A stretch of DNA of 64,000 nt, taken from NCBI RefSeq assembly GCF_004210375.1, contig NC_134834.1:158615290-158679289 (forward strand), read 5' to 3'. Positions within the stretch are counted from its first letter, which is position 1; each line of letters opens with the position of its first letter. The stretch is from Tachypleus tridentatus. Its lineage: Eukaryota; Arthropoda; Merostomata; Xiphosura; Limulidae. Below, one piece after another: positions 50,601 to 61,295 of this stretch. The notes beneath the pieces are model-generated. The model was not told where the DNA came from. It saw nothing but the letters and a program-made list of their open reading frames with translations, and did no database searches. Both the position numbers and the translations under genes were made by a program.

Positions 50601-51319
50601 GGAATGACAAACTGCTCCAGTAAGGTAGAACTAACGAATGACAAACTACTCCAGTTAGGTAGAACTAAGGAATGACAAACTACTCCAGTAAGGTAGAACT
50701 AAGGAATGACAAACTGCTCCAGTAAGGTAGAACTAAGGAATGACAAACTACTCCAGTAAGGTAGAACTAAGGAATGACAAACTACTCCAGTAAGGTAGAA
50801 CTAAGGAATGACAAACTACTCCAGTAAGGTAGAACTAAGGAATGACAAACTGCTCCAGTAAGGTAGAACTAAGGAATGACAAACTGCTCCAGTAAGGTAG
50901 AACTAAGGAATGACAAACTACTTCAGTAAGGTAGAACTAAGGAATGACAAACTACTTCAGTAAGGTAGAACTAAGGAATGACAAACTGCTCCAGTAAGGT
51001 AGAACTAAGGAATGACAAACTACTTCAGTAAGGTAGAACTAACGAATGACAAACTACTCCGGTAAGGTAGAAGTGAGGAATGAATGTTGACTAGTTTTAG
51101 CCACTTAGCAAAAGCACAAACTTGTAACCTGAAACTTTCATAAGTTATTCCTTACCGTTTCTGTTAAAATGTGAACAGAAACAAAGAAAAGTTTTCATAT
51201 GAAAGAATTGGAAACAAAGTGGAGGTTCATAACCAATGGTGACAAGTTACAGACAACTTGTTTAGTCGGAATCTCAAATGGCAAAGATAAAACCTAAAAA
51301 CATAAGAACAGTGGAAGTG

Positions 51320-51605
51320 TCGGCCTCCTCCTAATGACAAGGTTGAGGAGAGTATTGTATGGCATGACACTCGAGTCACGATTTGAGAGTCACCAGTTCG
51401 AGTACCGTTCCCGAATATGTCAGACATGAGGGCGTTATAATGTGATAGCCAAACCCACTATTCGTTGGTAAACAGTAGCTCAAGAATTGGTGGTGGATGG
51501 TGCCTTGACTAGCTGCTTTCTTTCTAGTACATCATTCCAAACTTATAGATGGTTGGTGCAGATAGCCTTCAAATAGCTTTGCACGAAATTCAAACAAATA
51601 AAGAA
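51320..51605 (+). mobile_element. SINE, family 1, diverged
   Basis: Diverged head (GGCATGACACTCGAGTC, AGTTCGAGTACCG), core CCCACTATTCGTTGGTAAAC and 3' end GCAGATAGCCTTC..ATAGCTTTGCACG, with a tail of AAACAAATAAAG. Lies 240 bp after the satellite array; 51084-51319 holds nothing else. Confidence 0.8.
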
Positions 51606-51974
51606 AACAAATATTTTCTAAAGAAACGACAGAAAAAGGATCAATCGGATAACATTTCAAAACAATTTAGCATATTTATTAGCATTGTATGTATAAAATT
51701 ACATCATTTAAGTGTTGAACTGTTTCAGGTATGTAACAGAAAACGAGAATGAGGATACAGTGTAATGTTGTGAATGATAAACAAACACGTTTTTATGGAA
51801 CTCGTTCTGATTTTGTGTAAAAACAACAAGTTCGCCAGTAATACTTGACATCCATTTTTTGTCAAACCTGAAAACAGAAATGGTACGACGAAGCATCGTA
51901 CATATTCTGGAATAACCTAATTTTTTCAATGTTTTTATAATGTAGTTTTAAGAATACAAGTCTTTTATACCATC

Positions 51975-52266
51975 TAAGATTATTACCACAAAACGATTGC
52001 GATCTAGGATTATTACCATAAAATGATCACAGTCTAAAAATATTACCACAAAATTGCTACGATTTAATATTATTACCACAAAACGATCACGATATGAGAT
52101 TATTACCACAAAACGATCACAACATAAATTTACTACCACAAAAAATAACTATATAATATTACAACAAAACGATCACGATCTGAGATTATTACCCTAAAAC
52201 GATCACAACCTAAGAATATTATTCAACAAACGAAACGATCACAATCTAAAATTATTATCACAAAAC
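51975..52266. repeat. 30-bp minisatellite, about 9-10 copies
   Basis: Unit around ATTATTACCACAAAACGATC followed by ACGATCTAAG, repeated with substitutions and one deletion near 52140. Because 30 is a multiple of three, the minus strand shows a spurious open frame with a ten-residue period (RFVVIILD); there is no sign that it is a gene. Confidence 0.85.
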
Positions 52267-52267
52267 G

Positions 52268-52365
52268 GTTTGACTGTAACATTATAACGCCCCCACAGCT
52301 GAAAGGGCAAGCATATTTGGTGTGACAGGAATTTGAACCCGCACCCCTCACATTACGAGTCTAGT
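52268..52365 (-). mobile_element. SINE fragment, family 1
   Basis: TTTGACTGTAACATTATAAC, CAGCTGAAAGGGCAAGCAT, TGTGACAGGAATTTGAACCC and ATTACGAGTC: the middle of family 1, broken at both ends and abutting the 30-bp minisatellite. Confidence 0.8.
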
Positions 52366-52619
52366 CTTCTTATGTGATTATCTTCTATAATACTAACAAT
52401 TAATGGAAAAAGACACAAAAACTTAACATTGGTAGGAGGTTCAAAAGAAAAATCTTATCATTTCGAATAAGTTCCAGCTATTTTCAGGGCGTCGTAATAA
52501 ACTGTTGAAAATAAAATGTGTTTTTATCCTTTCCAAAATTGACAATGACTGAAACTTGCTGGAAAACCACGAATATATTTTCAAATATGCAGTTCGAGAA
52601 AGAGTTTGGTATTTCAATG

Positions 52620-52868
52620 TTGGTCCGGCATGGCCAGGTGGGTTAAGGCGTGCAACTCGTCATCTGGGGGGCGCGGGTTCGAATCCCCGTCGCACCAAAA
52701 ATGCTCGCCTTTTTAGCCGTGGGGGTGTCATAATGTTATGGTCAATCCCACTATTTGTTGGTAAAAGAGTAGCCCAAGAGTTGGTGGTGGGTGGTGATGA
52801 CTAGCTGCCTTCCTTCTAGTCTTACACTGCTAAATTAGGGACGGCTAGCGCAGATAGCCCTCGTGTAC
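52620..52868 (+). mobile_element. tRNA-derived SINE, family 1, best-preserved tRNA head
   Basis: Head CCGGCATGGCCAGGTGGGTT with A box, GGGTTCGAATCCCCGTCGC with a perfect B box, then the full core and CAGATAGCCCTCGTG; truncated before the tail. The head could still bind Pol III factors, but the unit is a SINE and not a tRNA gene because the family core follows directly. Confidence 0.92.
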
Positions 52869-53659
52869 TTAAGAATGCCCTTTGTTTCTTAAGAAGCATT
52901 ATTTGACTGTGTCAGTTATTCTCCCTCTGTTTTAGTTATTTTAATGGCTGCTGAACTGTTTTGATATTTTCATGAAATCCATCTACTTCTCCTTTCTCCT
53001 GTTAGGAGATTTTGTATTCTTTCTTGCACTGTTTTTGAACCATTTTATTTTATGGATGGTGCTAGAATTGTTCAATTGAAATGGAAAGATGAGATCACTT
53101 GATGTGGTAAACATGTCATCTTTAAAATTGATGTCATTTGAACGTGAGACTTACTCTTGAAATTCAGACACTGACCACTGATGCAATTTTGAGCATTACC
53201 AACGTTACAAATAGATAACGGCTCTTGTGTATGTAATGTAGATTGTCAATAATTCGTACGCTACAGTGAGGAACGTTTGGACACATTGGAATGTCTGTAA
53301 GATGTTGAAAATAATGGAAAATCACCTATTAATACCCCAAAATGTTACACTTGGTTACTAAAAATATATTTTAGTGTCATATTTGTTAGCATTGAATGAG
53401 TAAGTAAGATTCAACAACTTTTATTGCAAATGTCGCCAGTATTTACTATTCACATGTTTCTCTTTAGATAAAGTTTTCTGACAGCAGAGCTATAACAGTA
53501 AGTTTAAATCAATATGAAATGGTATTATATCAATTTACATTTAACAGCTAGGAGTTGCGGTCAGAATTTTCAACCTGAACAACACCTTATGTTGGGATAA
53601 ACAGGCAACTGAGAAATATCTATGGTTTAGATGTAGCCGTCTTTGATATTGAACTATTA
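52869..53659. other. No gene seen
   Basis: AT-rich sequence without recognisable coding, RNA or repeat structure. Confidence 0.4.
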
Positions 53660-53860
53660 CCAAAAAGAAAGCAGCCAGCCATTAGTATCCGTCGTTACAG
53701 GGGCGTTGTCTTGCTTCTTGAATTGAGCATCGGTATTGACTATCACTTTTATAGTGCACTCAGATCTGTAAGGGTAGAGCGTATTCATTAGCTTTATGTT
53801 TGGAATTTCGGACTTTCCGATATAAAGCTTGTAACACCAGCCACTAGGCTATGTTTCGTT
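53660..53860 (-). mobile_element. Very degenerate SINE
   Basis: AAGCAGCCAGCCATTAGTAT, CGGTATTGACTATCAC and CCACTAGGCTATG correspond in order to minus-strand SINE core and head, but with many changes. Confidence 0.4.
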
Positions 53861-54011
53861 CTGTACGTTTAATGATGAGAACAGAATTACATGTTACTCA
53901 CTCAAATACTACGTTTTTAAGGATTCGAAACAATATAATGGGTAAAGCTTTTACCAGTAAGATTGAATTAACTTAAATGGCAAGCTTAGCAATCCATTAT
54001 TATGTAAGATT

Positions 54012-54290
54012 GTTTCTTTGTTTGTTTTGAATTTCGCGCAAAGCTACTCAAGGGCTATCTGCGTTAGCCGTCCCTAATTTGTTAGTGTAAGACTAGAGGG
54101 AAGGCAGCTTGTCATAACCACCCACCACCCACTCTTGGGCTATTCTTTTACCAACTAATAGTGGAATTGACCGTCACATTATAATGACCCCACGGCTGAA
54201 AAGGCGAGCATGTTTAATGTGACATGGATCGAACTCGCGACCCTCAGATTACGAGTCGAACACCTTAACCCACCTGGCCATACCGGGTCT
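54012..54290 (-). mobile_element. tRNA-derived SINE, family 1, full length
   Basis: Plus strand: TTTGTTTGTTTTGAATTTCG, TCAAGGGCTATCTGCG, core ACCAACTAATAGTGGAATTG, head CCACCTGGCCATACCGGG. The B-box region has lost a base (GGATCGAACTCGCG). Confidence 0.92.
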
Positions 54291-54347
54291 TATAATATAA
54301 GATGTCTAGCAGTACAAGATAGTTTCAACAATTCTCTTTAGCTCTTG

Positions 54348-54615
54348 TCTGTTTGTTTGGTTTTCGATTTTCACGCAAAGCTACATGAGGGCTATTTGCG
54401 CTAGACGTCCCTAATTTAGCAGTGTAAGATTAGAGGAAAGGCAGCTAGTCACCACAACCACCTCCAACTCTTGGGCTACTCTTTTACCAACGAATAGTGG
54501 GATTAACCGTCACTGTAACACATCCACGGCTAAAATGGCGAGCATGTTTGGTGTAATGGGGATTTTAACCTGCGACCCTGTATTACAAATCGAGTGCCTT
54601 TGCCGAGCCAACTGT
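54348..54615 (-). mobile_element. tRNA-derived SINE, family 1
   Basis: Second family 1 copy in the same orientation, 58 bp after the previous one: TGTTTGTTTGGTTTTCG, CAACGAATAGTGGGATTAAC, GGGGATTTTAACCTGCG. The head is diverged at GCCGAGCCAACTG. Confidence 0.88.
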
Positions 54616-56043
54616 TGTATCCCAGACATTGATCAACAGATATGCTTTTCAATGTATTAACTAAAACATTGTTTTTTGCAAACTAAATGACAGTAGAAAT
54701 ATTTTAGTAAAGATTTTATATACATGGATTTGTCCTTTTTTTGCATCTTTAGAAACTAAAAAAAAACAAAACAATTAATTTAATTGTATAAACAATTTTT
54801 TTTATTTCATTTAGTTTACTAAAGATGACAGCACCACTTTGTTAAAAGATAAAATACACGTCTGAATATTATCGACTAGCTTTGTTTACTTTCTACTAAA
54901 ATGATGTGTAGAAATTATGTGCCAAAGAAATTATTTACGAAATATCAGTTTTTACTTTTGAAACACTATTTAAATATTTAATAATCTTCTATGTTTATAA
55001 AAGTCGTACAAAGTGTTTGTTTAGGGAGCTCAAGTTGTAGATTTTTTCGCCCCCTGGGGCAGTATTAAGCTTATAGCTGTATGTAAATACAATTTGGTCA
55101 ATTCACCATTAAAATATCTTTTACTCTATGCTGTCTAACTTTATGTTTTATTATTATACAGCATCTTTTATTTTTTATGATTTTGAAGCATAAAAATTGG
55201 AAAATAATTATATTGCAATTCGTTAGCAAGGGTTAGCTTTTGCAGTGATTTTCTACACTTTCATCGCTTTGATCGGTTATTATATACACTGTTCTTTAAC
55301 CAATAAATTCAACATTTTATTTTTTGTATTGTCAGAAAATACGTGCTTTTATTATAATAAATCTATATTATAAACAAAATATATACAAGAATTAGAACAG
55401 ATTTTGAGATGGCGCTAAATTTATTTTCAAAGTATGAAAATAAAACGAATATCAGGTACGACACTAAATCATAAAATTGAACTTCACTTCTTTATAGAGA
55501 CTTACAAGGTGCCGAAAGTGTATTAATTTTCAATAAAATTTACATTTAAATTGAATAATTTTAAAAGTCCTAACAAAAGCTTATTTTGATAAAGGTTAAT
55601 AACGAAACTTGCAATGCATGTGCTACCATCTGGTGATTAATTTAGAAACTCTATGTTAAGGAAAATTCAATTTCTGTTATTATCAAATTGTCATTAAACG
55701 TTGCTTTAAAAATCAAAGCGACTTCTAGCTAAAGTTCTAGTAATCAAAGAAAATCAAACCGTGTTAACATCTATAAGTAGATATTCGAAACCTTATTAAT
55801 TCTTGATACGCTTAATAATTTTTACTACATAACTAAACTTTACTAGCATGACTTTAACAATTGATTCCACAATAACGCGTATAATTATTTTTTAACAAAA
55901 TTTTAAAATGTTCTTAAGGCTATGTCGTCTTTGAAGGAATCAAGATTCATGAATCACCACTGACAGAAAGTACAACGACATATGTTTAATGAGGCCAACA
56001 GTGTTTTTCAATCTAACATATCACACCATTGATAACACAATAT
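54616..56043. other. AT-rich stretch without a recognised gene
   Basis: Very AT-rich with no extended open frame on either strand and no repeat that I can name. Confidence 0.4.
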
Positions 56044-56297
56044 GATAGTGGTGGAAAACTAACAGATTGTTTCAAGATAACACATTACAAAACTGATATT
56101 GGTGGAAAACTAACAGGTTGTTTCAAGATAACACATTACAAAACTGATAGTGGTGGAAAACTAACAGGTTGTTTCAAGATAACACATTACAAAACTGATA
56201 GTGGTGGAAAACTAACAGGTTGTTCCAAGATAACACATTACAAAACTGATGTGGTGGAAAGCTAACAGAACAGGTTGTTTCAAGACAACACATCACA
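56044..56297. repeat. 51-bp minisatellite, about five copies
   Basis: Units begin GATAGTGGTGGAAAACTAAC at 56044, 56095, 56146 and 56197, exactly 51 bp apart, with a fifth partial and shortened copy from 56248. Each contains CAAGATAACACATTACAAAA. Since 51 is divisible by three, the plus strand reads as a 17-residue periodic frame (GGKLTGCFKITHYKT), but there is no ATG start and no supporting context, so it is treated as non-coding. Confidence 0.92.
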
Positions 56298-58194
56298 ATT
56301 TTATTGTGCATGTTATCTTGCTTTTCACTAATTAGTAATTTATTATCAGCTAGATCTACAGTTAGGTTTTCAGACATACTTAATCATTTAAAAGTCGATA
56401 TTCTAAGGGAGACTTCAGTGGGATTTCGTTTAATTATGATGTTTGAAAGTTTTGATTTTAAGTTTTGTTTTAATTTGATCTCCCAATGTTTTTATTTTAA
56501 TATTTCAAGCGAATTTTAAGTTAGGCTTCGTTGAAGTCTGATAAATAAATGGTTCTGTTTTACACGTAAAAAAAGCAGTTTGGTGAATGTGAATTATATA
56601 TATAAAGTAATATTGCATAAAAGAATGCATCCATAAGTTTAGTTTCCATGGTGGACAACTCGAGCAATAACTACAAGGTATCATTATGTAGAACGTTTAC
56701 ATATTTTCAAAGCAAAATTCAAACCAAGAATCACACATCTTTCGTGTGACCTTTATAACAAATAACATAAAATATGACTGAAAAAAATATTCTTCATAAG
56801 CGTAAAATACGCTCATAATAGCTTTTATAATATATAAACATTAAGCCTGATTCTAAGCAGAAAAACAAGTAAATATATTTTAAACGCTTCTGAGATCCTG
56901 AACACGTTTTAATCATATTAAGTAATACAAGACAGATAGATACAAGCAAGCAATCCACTCTCTCTCGTATAACTTTGCTAATGGTTGGAGTCTCTTAGTC
57001 GTTGGTGGAAATCTAATTAGTGAACCACTTTTCGCCTCAGTCACTTATTCTGATGATGTAGTATCAAAAATATTTTAATCGTAGCGATATAGTTTTTACC
57101 TAGATAACAGATCCCAGCTTTTTATTTTGTATTTTTTGTACATTTTCTCCACGTCAAAGCAATAGCAAGTAACCTATGCTATAAAGTTGTTTTAGAGCTG
57201 TAACTAAAGTTCATTGGATAATTACGGTCCATAAATATATCTCGTCTTTTGCATAGATTCTGTAGCTTGTCTTTTTTAAACAACGGTTAAAAACTGCCTA
57301 TTATGTGCTCATTATAATTATGACTTCACTGTATGCACTGCAGTTTCCTGCAAAGTATCTAATTTATCATTCGATCACGATTTAATTATAGAACTTGACT
57401 GGCTGGAATTAATTGCTTTGTTTAATTGTACTTTTAACTAAATTGTTTCAACACTTGCTGTCTGATCTTCTGTTATTGTCTTTTCCTTGCTTCATTTGTT
57501 TATACAATAAGGCAAGTCGAAGAGTAAACATAAAGATGATGATATAAGATGTCACTTTGACCACGCAGTTTGTATAATACTTTAAGACATATAAAATAAT
57601 AGATAATAATTTTTAATCAGTTGCATGCTCTCCCTTACTAACATTTATCTATCAATAAAGCATGTGATTAATAGTGTTCATTGATTGATTAGGGTATCCA
57701 AATGTCTCAACAATCCAGAACATCTATTTAATTACAATTCACATTAATGAGGTATTTCTGCTATGTCAGTAATAACGAACAAACTAAACTCAGTACTATT
57801 AATTCATAGATATGACAGCAAAGCTCTCTAAAACTTTTTTGAATTTATTACTAATTGTTTTTTACAGTTACAAACCAGAACTAGTTTTCCCCATCAGAAC
57901 TGGGTTCAGTGTAAGCTCAGTTGCTATCTGTCTTTTCTAAAGAATTTAAAATTTAGTTTAAATAAAAAAGTTAAATCCTTGCTTTTGTATAACACAAGCC
58001 ACCCTCGAACTCGTTTATTTACGAGTCTAAATCACGAAACTACTGAGTCACGATGCCCCAAATTGGCCGTTCTACAAATTATGCCATAGGTTACTGTTAC
58101 TACAACAGTATACATAAAAAACTTGCAATATATATATATATATATTAAAAAATATTATAAAGTATATGTCGATTTTGTTAGTTTGTGTCAGAAA
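56298..58194. other. AT-rich stretch without a recognised gene
   Basis: Contains only short chance frames and an (AT)n run at about 58127-58146. Confidence 0.4.
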
Positions 58195-58380
58195 TTTCTA
58201 AAAAAGCTACAAAAAGAGCTATCTGTGCGCAGCTGTCTCTACGTTTGAACTGATAGACTAAATGAAAGGCATCTATTTAAAAGAACTTGCCGCTAACTCT
58301 TGGGCTATTCATCTGATGGAAGAGTGAGATATGACCGTTATTCTTACAGAACAACTTTTGCCCCGCAGTTCAGAGGGCGT
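58195..58380 (-). mobile_element. Degenerate SINE, family 1
   Basis: Plus strand: AAAGCTACAAAAAGAGCTAT, CTGTGCGCAGCTGTCT, CTAACTCTTGGGCTATTC, GAGTGAGATATGACCGTTAT: the 3' end and core of family 1 in minus orientation. Confidence 0.6.
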
Positions 58381-58474
58381 TGTTGCAGCAACCAGATACA
58401 GAAAGTGAATCTTCGGATCCAAAGTGCAGGTATTCTAACCAGTCAGTCGTTTATAATTTATTTGTTTAAAATAA

Positions 58475-58580
58475 AGCGCAAAGTTACACAAGGGACTATC
58501 TATGATCTGCCTACCACCGGTTTCGAAACCCGGTGTTTAGCGGTGGGTGTCCGCAGACATACCGCTGTGCTACTTGGGGG
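58475..58580 (-). mobile_element. SINE, family 2
   Basis: Minus strand: CAAGTAGCACAGCGGTATGT head, GGGTTTCGAAACCGG in the B-box region, then ATAGTCCCTTGTGTAACTTT. Confidence 0.75.
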
Positions 58581-58904
58581 TTAGTCGTTTATCGTCCAGA
58601 ACGTGGTGAATAAAAAGATTGAACGTACTATTAGAAATGGACCAAGAATCGGACCTGGCTCATATTAAGTCTCTCAGAAAGAAGTGATTTAGTTTTTACC
58701 GAATGTATAAATGAAGTAGGATTTCATTCAACCAAAAAATATTGTCATTTAGAAAGATTAACAGCTTAAAAAATCAATTGAGCTAACTTCATAAGGCCTG
58801 AATTACTTATGGTGAAATATTATTTTCTTATAAAAGATAATTAGTATAGTCAAGTGTAGTATAATATAATACAATAATAATTATGATAACATTCGTAAAA
58901 TATG

Positions 58905-59055
58905 TGTTATAAGAGTGACGATCAAAACCCATGATTCGAATAGACTATTCCAGGAATTGTCATTTAGGTGTCTTCCCTCTAGTATTTCACTTTAAAATTA
59001 GGGACAGCTAGCGCAGATAGTCCTTGAGTAGCTTTTACGCTAAAATAAATAAAAA
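58905..59055 (+). mobile_element. SINE 3' part, family 1
   Basis: GAGTGACGATCAAAACCC, TCTTCCCTCTAGTATTTCAC, TTAGGGACAGCTAGCGCAG and TAGCTTTTACGC followed by an AAATAAATAAAA tail. Confidence 0.7.
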
Positions 59056-59539
59056 AGTGAATAAAACTGTACACCAACCGCACACAGACTGATTTTAAGG
59101 TATTTAGGTTCGATACAAGAAGAAATAATGATCGTATAAATGAACTCGCGATTAAAATCGATATTACTGTATCGTTAATCAATATATATATATTCATATG
59201 CTCTCATTAAAAAAATATTATGTTTATTGTACTTCGAATAGTGCCTGCGTATTTTAGGTTACATTATATATCTCGCATTGAAATTTATATTCACTGTGGT
59301 TTAGAAACGCTCATCTAATCACAAAAACATGATATTATTAAACAATACCATATGATTTGTTTACAGAATGATATTTTGTTTCAACATTGGCTCATCTAAT
59401 TTCTTTCAGTTAACACATACATTTTACACCAGTTTCTTGAGCTAACACATCAAATTAATTTCGTTAATTCGTATGCAAACACATCAGTTTTAGTCAGGTT
59501 AATGAAGACCTACCTGCAAGTCTCTTAGCTGCTAATCGA

Positions 59540-59770
59540 GGTGTAATTATACTAATGTCTTTTTGTGTAATTAAGACATAATTACGTCTGTTCCTAATTA
59601 ATTTAAGTATAATTATAATGGTCTATTTTTTGTAAGTCTAGAAATAGTTATACTAGTCTTCGTTCTGTGTAATTAAGACATAATTATATTACATCCTAAT
59701 TAAATTAACTGTTTTTATAGTGGTCTCCTTTTAGTAAGTCTAAATGTAATTATTCCAATTTGTTCCGAGT
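59540..59770. repeat. Imperfect tandem duplication, 102-bp period
   Basis: GTGTAATTAAGACATAATTA occurs at 59565 and 59667, and CCTAATTAA about 102 bp apart as well. Diverged further downstream to about 60050. Confidence 0.65.
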
Positions 59771-59833
59771 CTGGCGCTGATAGCCCAGTTCTTTTGTGCT
59801 ATAAAACACTTAACTAACCAACCAACCAACCAA
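59771..59833 (+). mobile_element. SINE 3' fragment, family 2-like
   Basis: GGCGCTGATAGCCCAGTTC, TTTTGTGCTATAAAACACTT and a tail of (AACC)n, comparable with the 3' half of the copy at 5807. Confidence 0.55.
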
Positions 59834-60449
59834 TTGTTTCGAGTTAAGGCAGAAGGAATTATATTAATACTTTTCCAGTCAGTTAACCGTAATTACATTC
59901 GACTCTATTTAATGCAAATGATATTATAGTTATCTATGTTCAATTGATTAATATGTAATTGCAATATTTATTTTCTAGTCAGTTCACATGTGATTACATT
60001 GGATTCTGATTAGTTCAGATATACTTATATTGATCTTGTTTGGTTCAGTTTATTTTCTTTTTTTATTTGCTAACTTCACTCTAGCTTCATTTGACTTTAT
60101 TCACGCGTGTTTACAATTTGATTTTGAAGTTTCTAAACTAAACAATTCCAATAGTTTCCTTCCAGCTGCTATTGACTTAGTTTGGACGACATAATTTCAC
60201 TTGTGTATGTCAGATTTCGTATATACTGTTGAAAAAAACAAAAACTTTCTCAGGAATATCTTATTACACCAAAAGCTTTTGATTTATATGGAAAATAGAT
60301 AGAAATACATGCATACATATATATATATATATATATAAACGAAGACTAAATTTGGTTTCAACTGTACTATTAAATAGTTTTTTGTTCGATAATCTTTTGT
60401 TGTGAGAACTTAACAATAACAAAACTTTTCAACTTAATGTAGTGACAGA
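59834..60449. other. AT-rich stretch without a recognised gene
   Basis: Only an (AT)n tract at about 60316-60337 stands out. Confidence 0.4.
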
Positions 60450-60822
60450 CAGAGCCGGATTAAAGTTTAAATAGGAATTCAGATTGTACTGTGATCAGGG
60501 CCAGATTAAAGTTTAAATAGGAAATGACATTCAGATTATACTGTGATCAGGGCCGGATTAAAGTTTAAATAGGAAATGACATTCAGATTGAACTGTGATC
60601 AGGGCCGGATTAAAGTTTAAATAGGAAATGACATTCAGATTGTACTGTGATCAGGGCCGGATTAAAGTTTAAATAGGAAATGCCATTCAGATTGTACTGT
60701 AATCAGGGCCGGATTAAAGTTTAAATAGGAAATGTCATTCAGATTGTACTGTGATCAGGGCCGGATTAAAGTTTAAATAGGAAATGACATTCAGATTGTA
60801 CTGTGATCAGGGCCAGATTAAA
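60450..60822. repeat. 52-bp tandem array of a hAT-type terminal sequence
   Basis: Seven units of 52 bp (the first shortened to about 46) each hold CAGGGCC(G/A)GATTAAAG and TTAAATAGGAAATGACATTC. The final CAGGGCCAGATTAAAGG near 60807 runs into CTGATGCCCTAAGCAC and GGTGCCCCCC, the end sequence expected beside the hAT transposase that follows. The tandem units therefore look like an amplified element terminus. Confidence 0.85.
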
Positions 60823-61139
60823 GGCAACTGATGCCCTAAGCACAGTCCAACAATGGTGCCCCCCTCAGCCCCTCCATTGCTTAACTGACAAGACATTAAG
60901 ACTCAATTGGTGCTGAAAGTGAAATAAAAGTTTGAAAATTTATAACCATACTTCAGTTTTGTTCCAGGTCAGACCTCACAACTATATTAAATAAAGAAAG
61001 TTTTATTTTATTTATTTAACAGATTGGACATGGATCAAAATCAAGCAATGATTGAGGCCTTTTATTTATAAATGATGAGGGAAATCACTTGTTTGATTAA
61101 TGATAATTACAAAGAATTATTTTTACTGTATATTTGTTT

Positions 61140-61275
61140 TCACTCTGAGTTAACAATTCTCACTTTGATGTTAACAAATTCACACTCCGATGTAACAAAA
61201 ATGAAAAATCTACTCAAAACCCTTTCAGTAAAAAAATTCTCACTTTGATGTTAACAATTTCTCATTTTGAGCTTA
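61140..61275. repeat. Short subterminal repeats of the hAT element
   Basis: TTCTCACTTTGATGTTAACA and close variants (TTCACACTCCGATGTAACA, TTTCTCATTTTGAGCTTAA) occur four to five times. hAT elements commonly carry subterminal repeats that bind transposase; that role is inferred here from position. Confidence 0.55.
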
Positions 61276-61295
61276 AAACTCTGTAAGCAAATTAT

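Larger units (their letters stand above)
23361..51083 (+). repeat. 34-bp satellite array, about 815 head-to-tail copies
   Basis: Continuous array of 27,723 bp. Each unit contains GGAATGACAAACT, then a variable ACT/GCT plus CCAG or TCAG, then TAAGGTAGAACTAA. The commonest variant sites are A/G in ACTACTCC versus ACTGCTCC, C/T in CTCCAG versus CTTCAG, and G/C in AAGGAATG versus AACGAATG. Rare private units include CTTTAG, ACTTTTCC, ACTCCTCC, CAGAAAGG and CAAAGTACT. All units share one orientation. Thirty-four is not a multiple of three and the unit contains TAA and TGA, so every plus frame closes within about 100 bp; no coding function. Occasional 33-bp units (for example near 28784, 32060, 37394, 46775 and 47690) show single-base losses. 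Likely heterochromatic satellite; whether centromeric is not decidable here. Confidence 0.98.

Noticed and set aside
23361..51083. CRISPR-like array
   Set aside because: Units are contiguous 34-bp tandem copies with no unique spacers and no cas genes; the DNA is eukaryotic.
23361..51083. 34-bp length suggesting recombinase sites of loxP/FRT type
   Set aside because: No inverted arms beyond CTAC/GTAG and no spacer architecture; the matching length is coincidence.
23361..51083. Repetitive protein gene
   Set aside because: 34 is not divisible by three and each unit carries stop codons, so no frame stays open.
51948..52139. 63-codon minus-strand periodic open frame
   Set aside because: Product of the 30-bp minisatellite; no coding context.
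52622..52697. Functional tRNA gene
   Set aside because: A and B boxes are good but the sequence runs directly into the SINE core shared by all family 1 copies.
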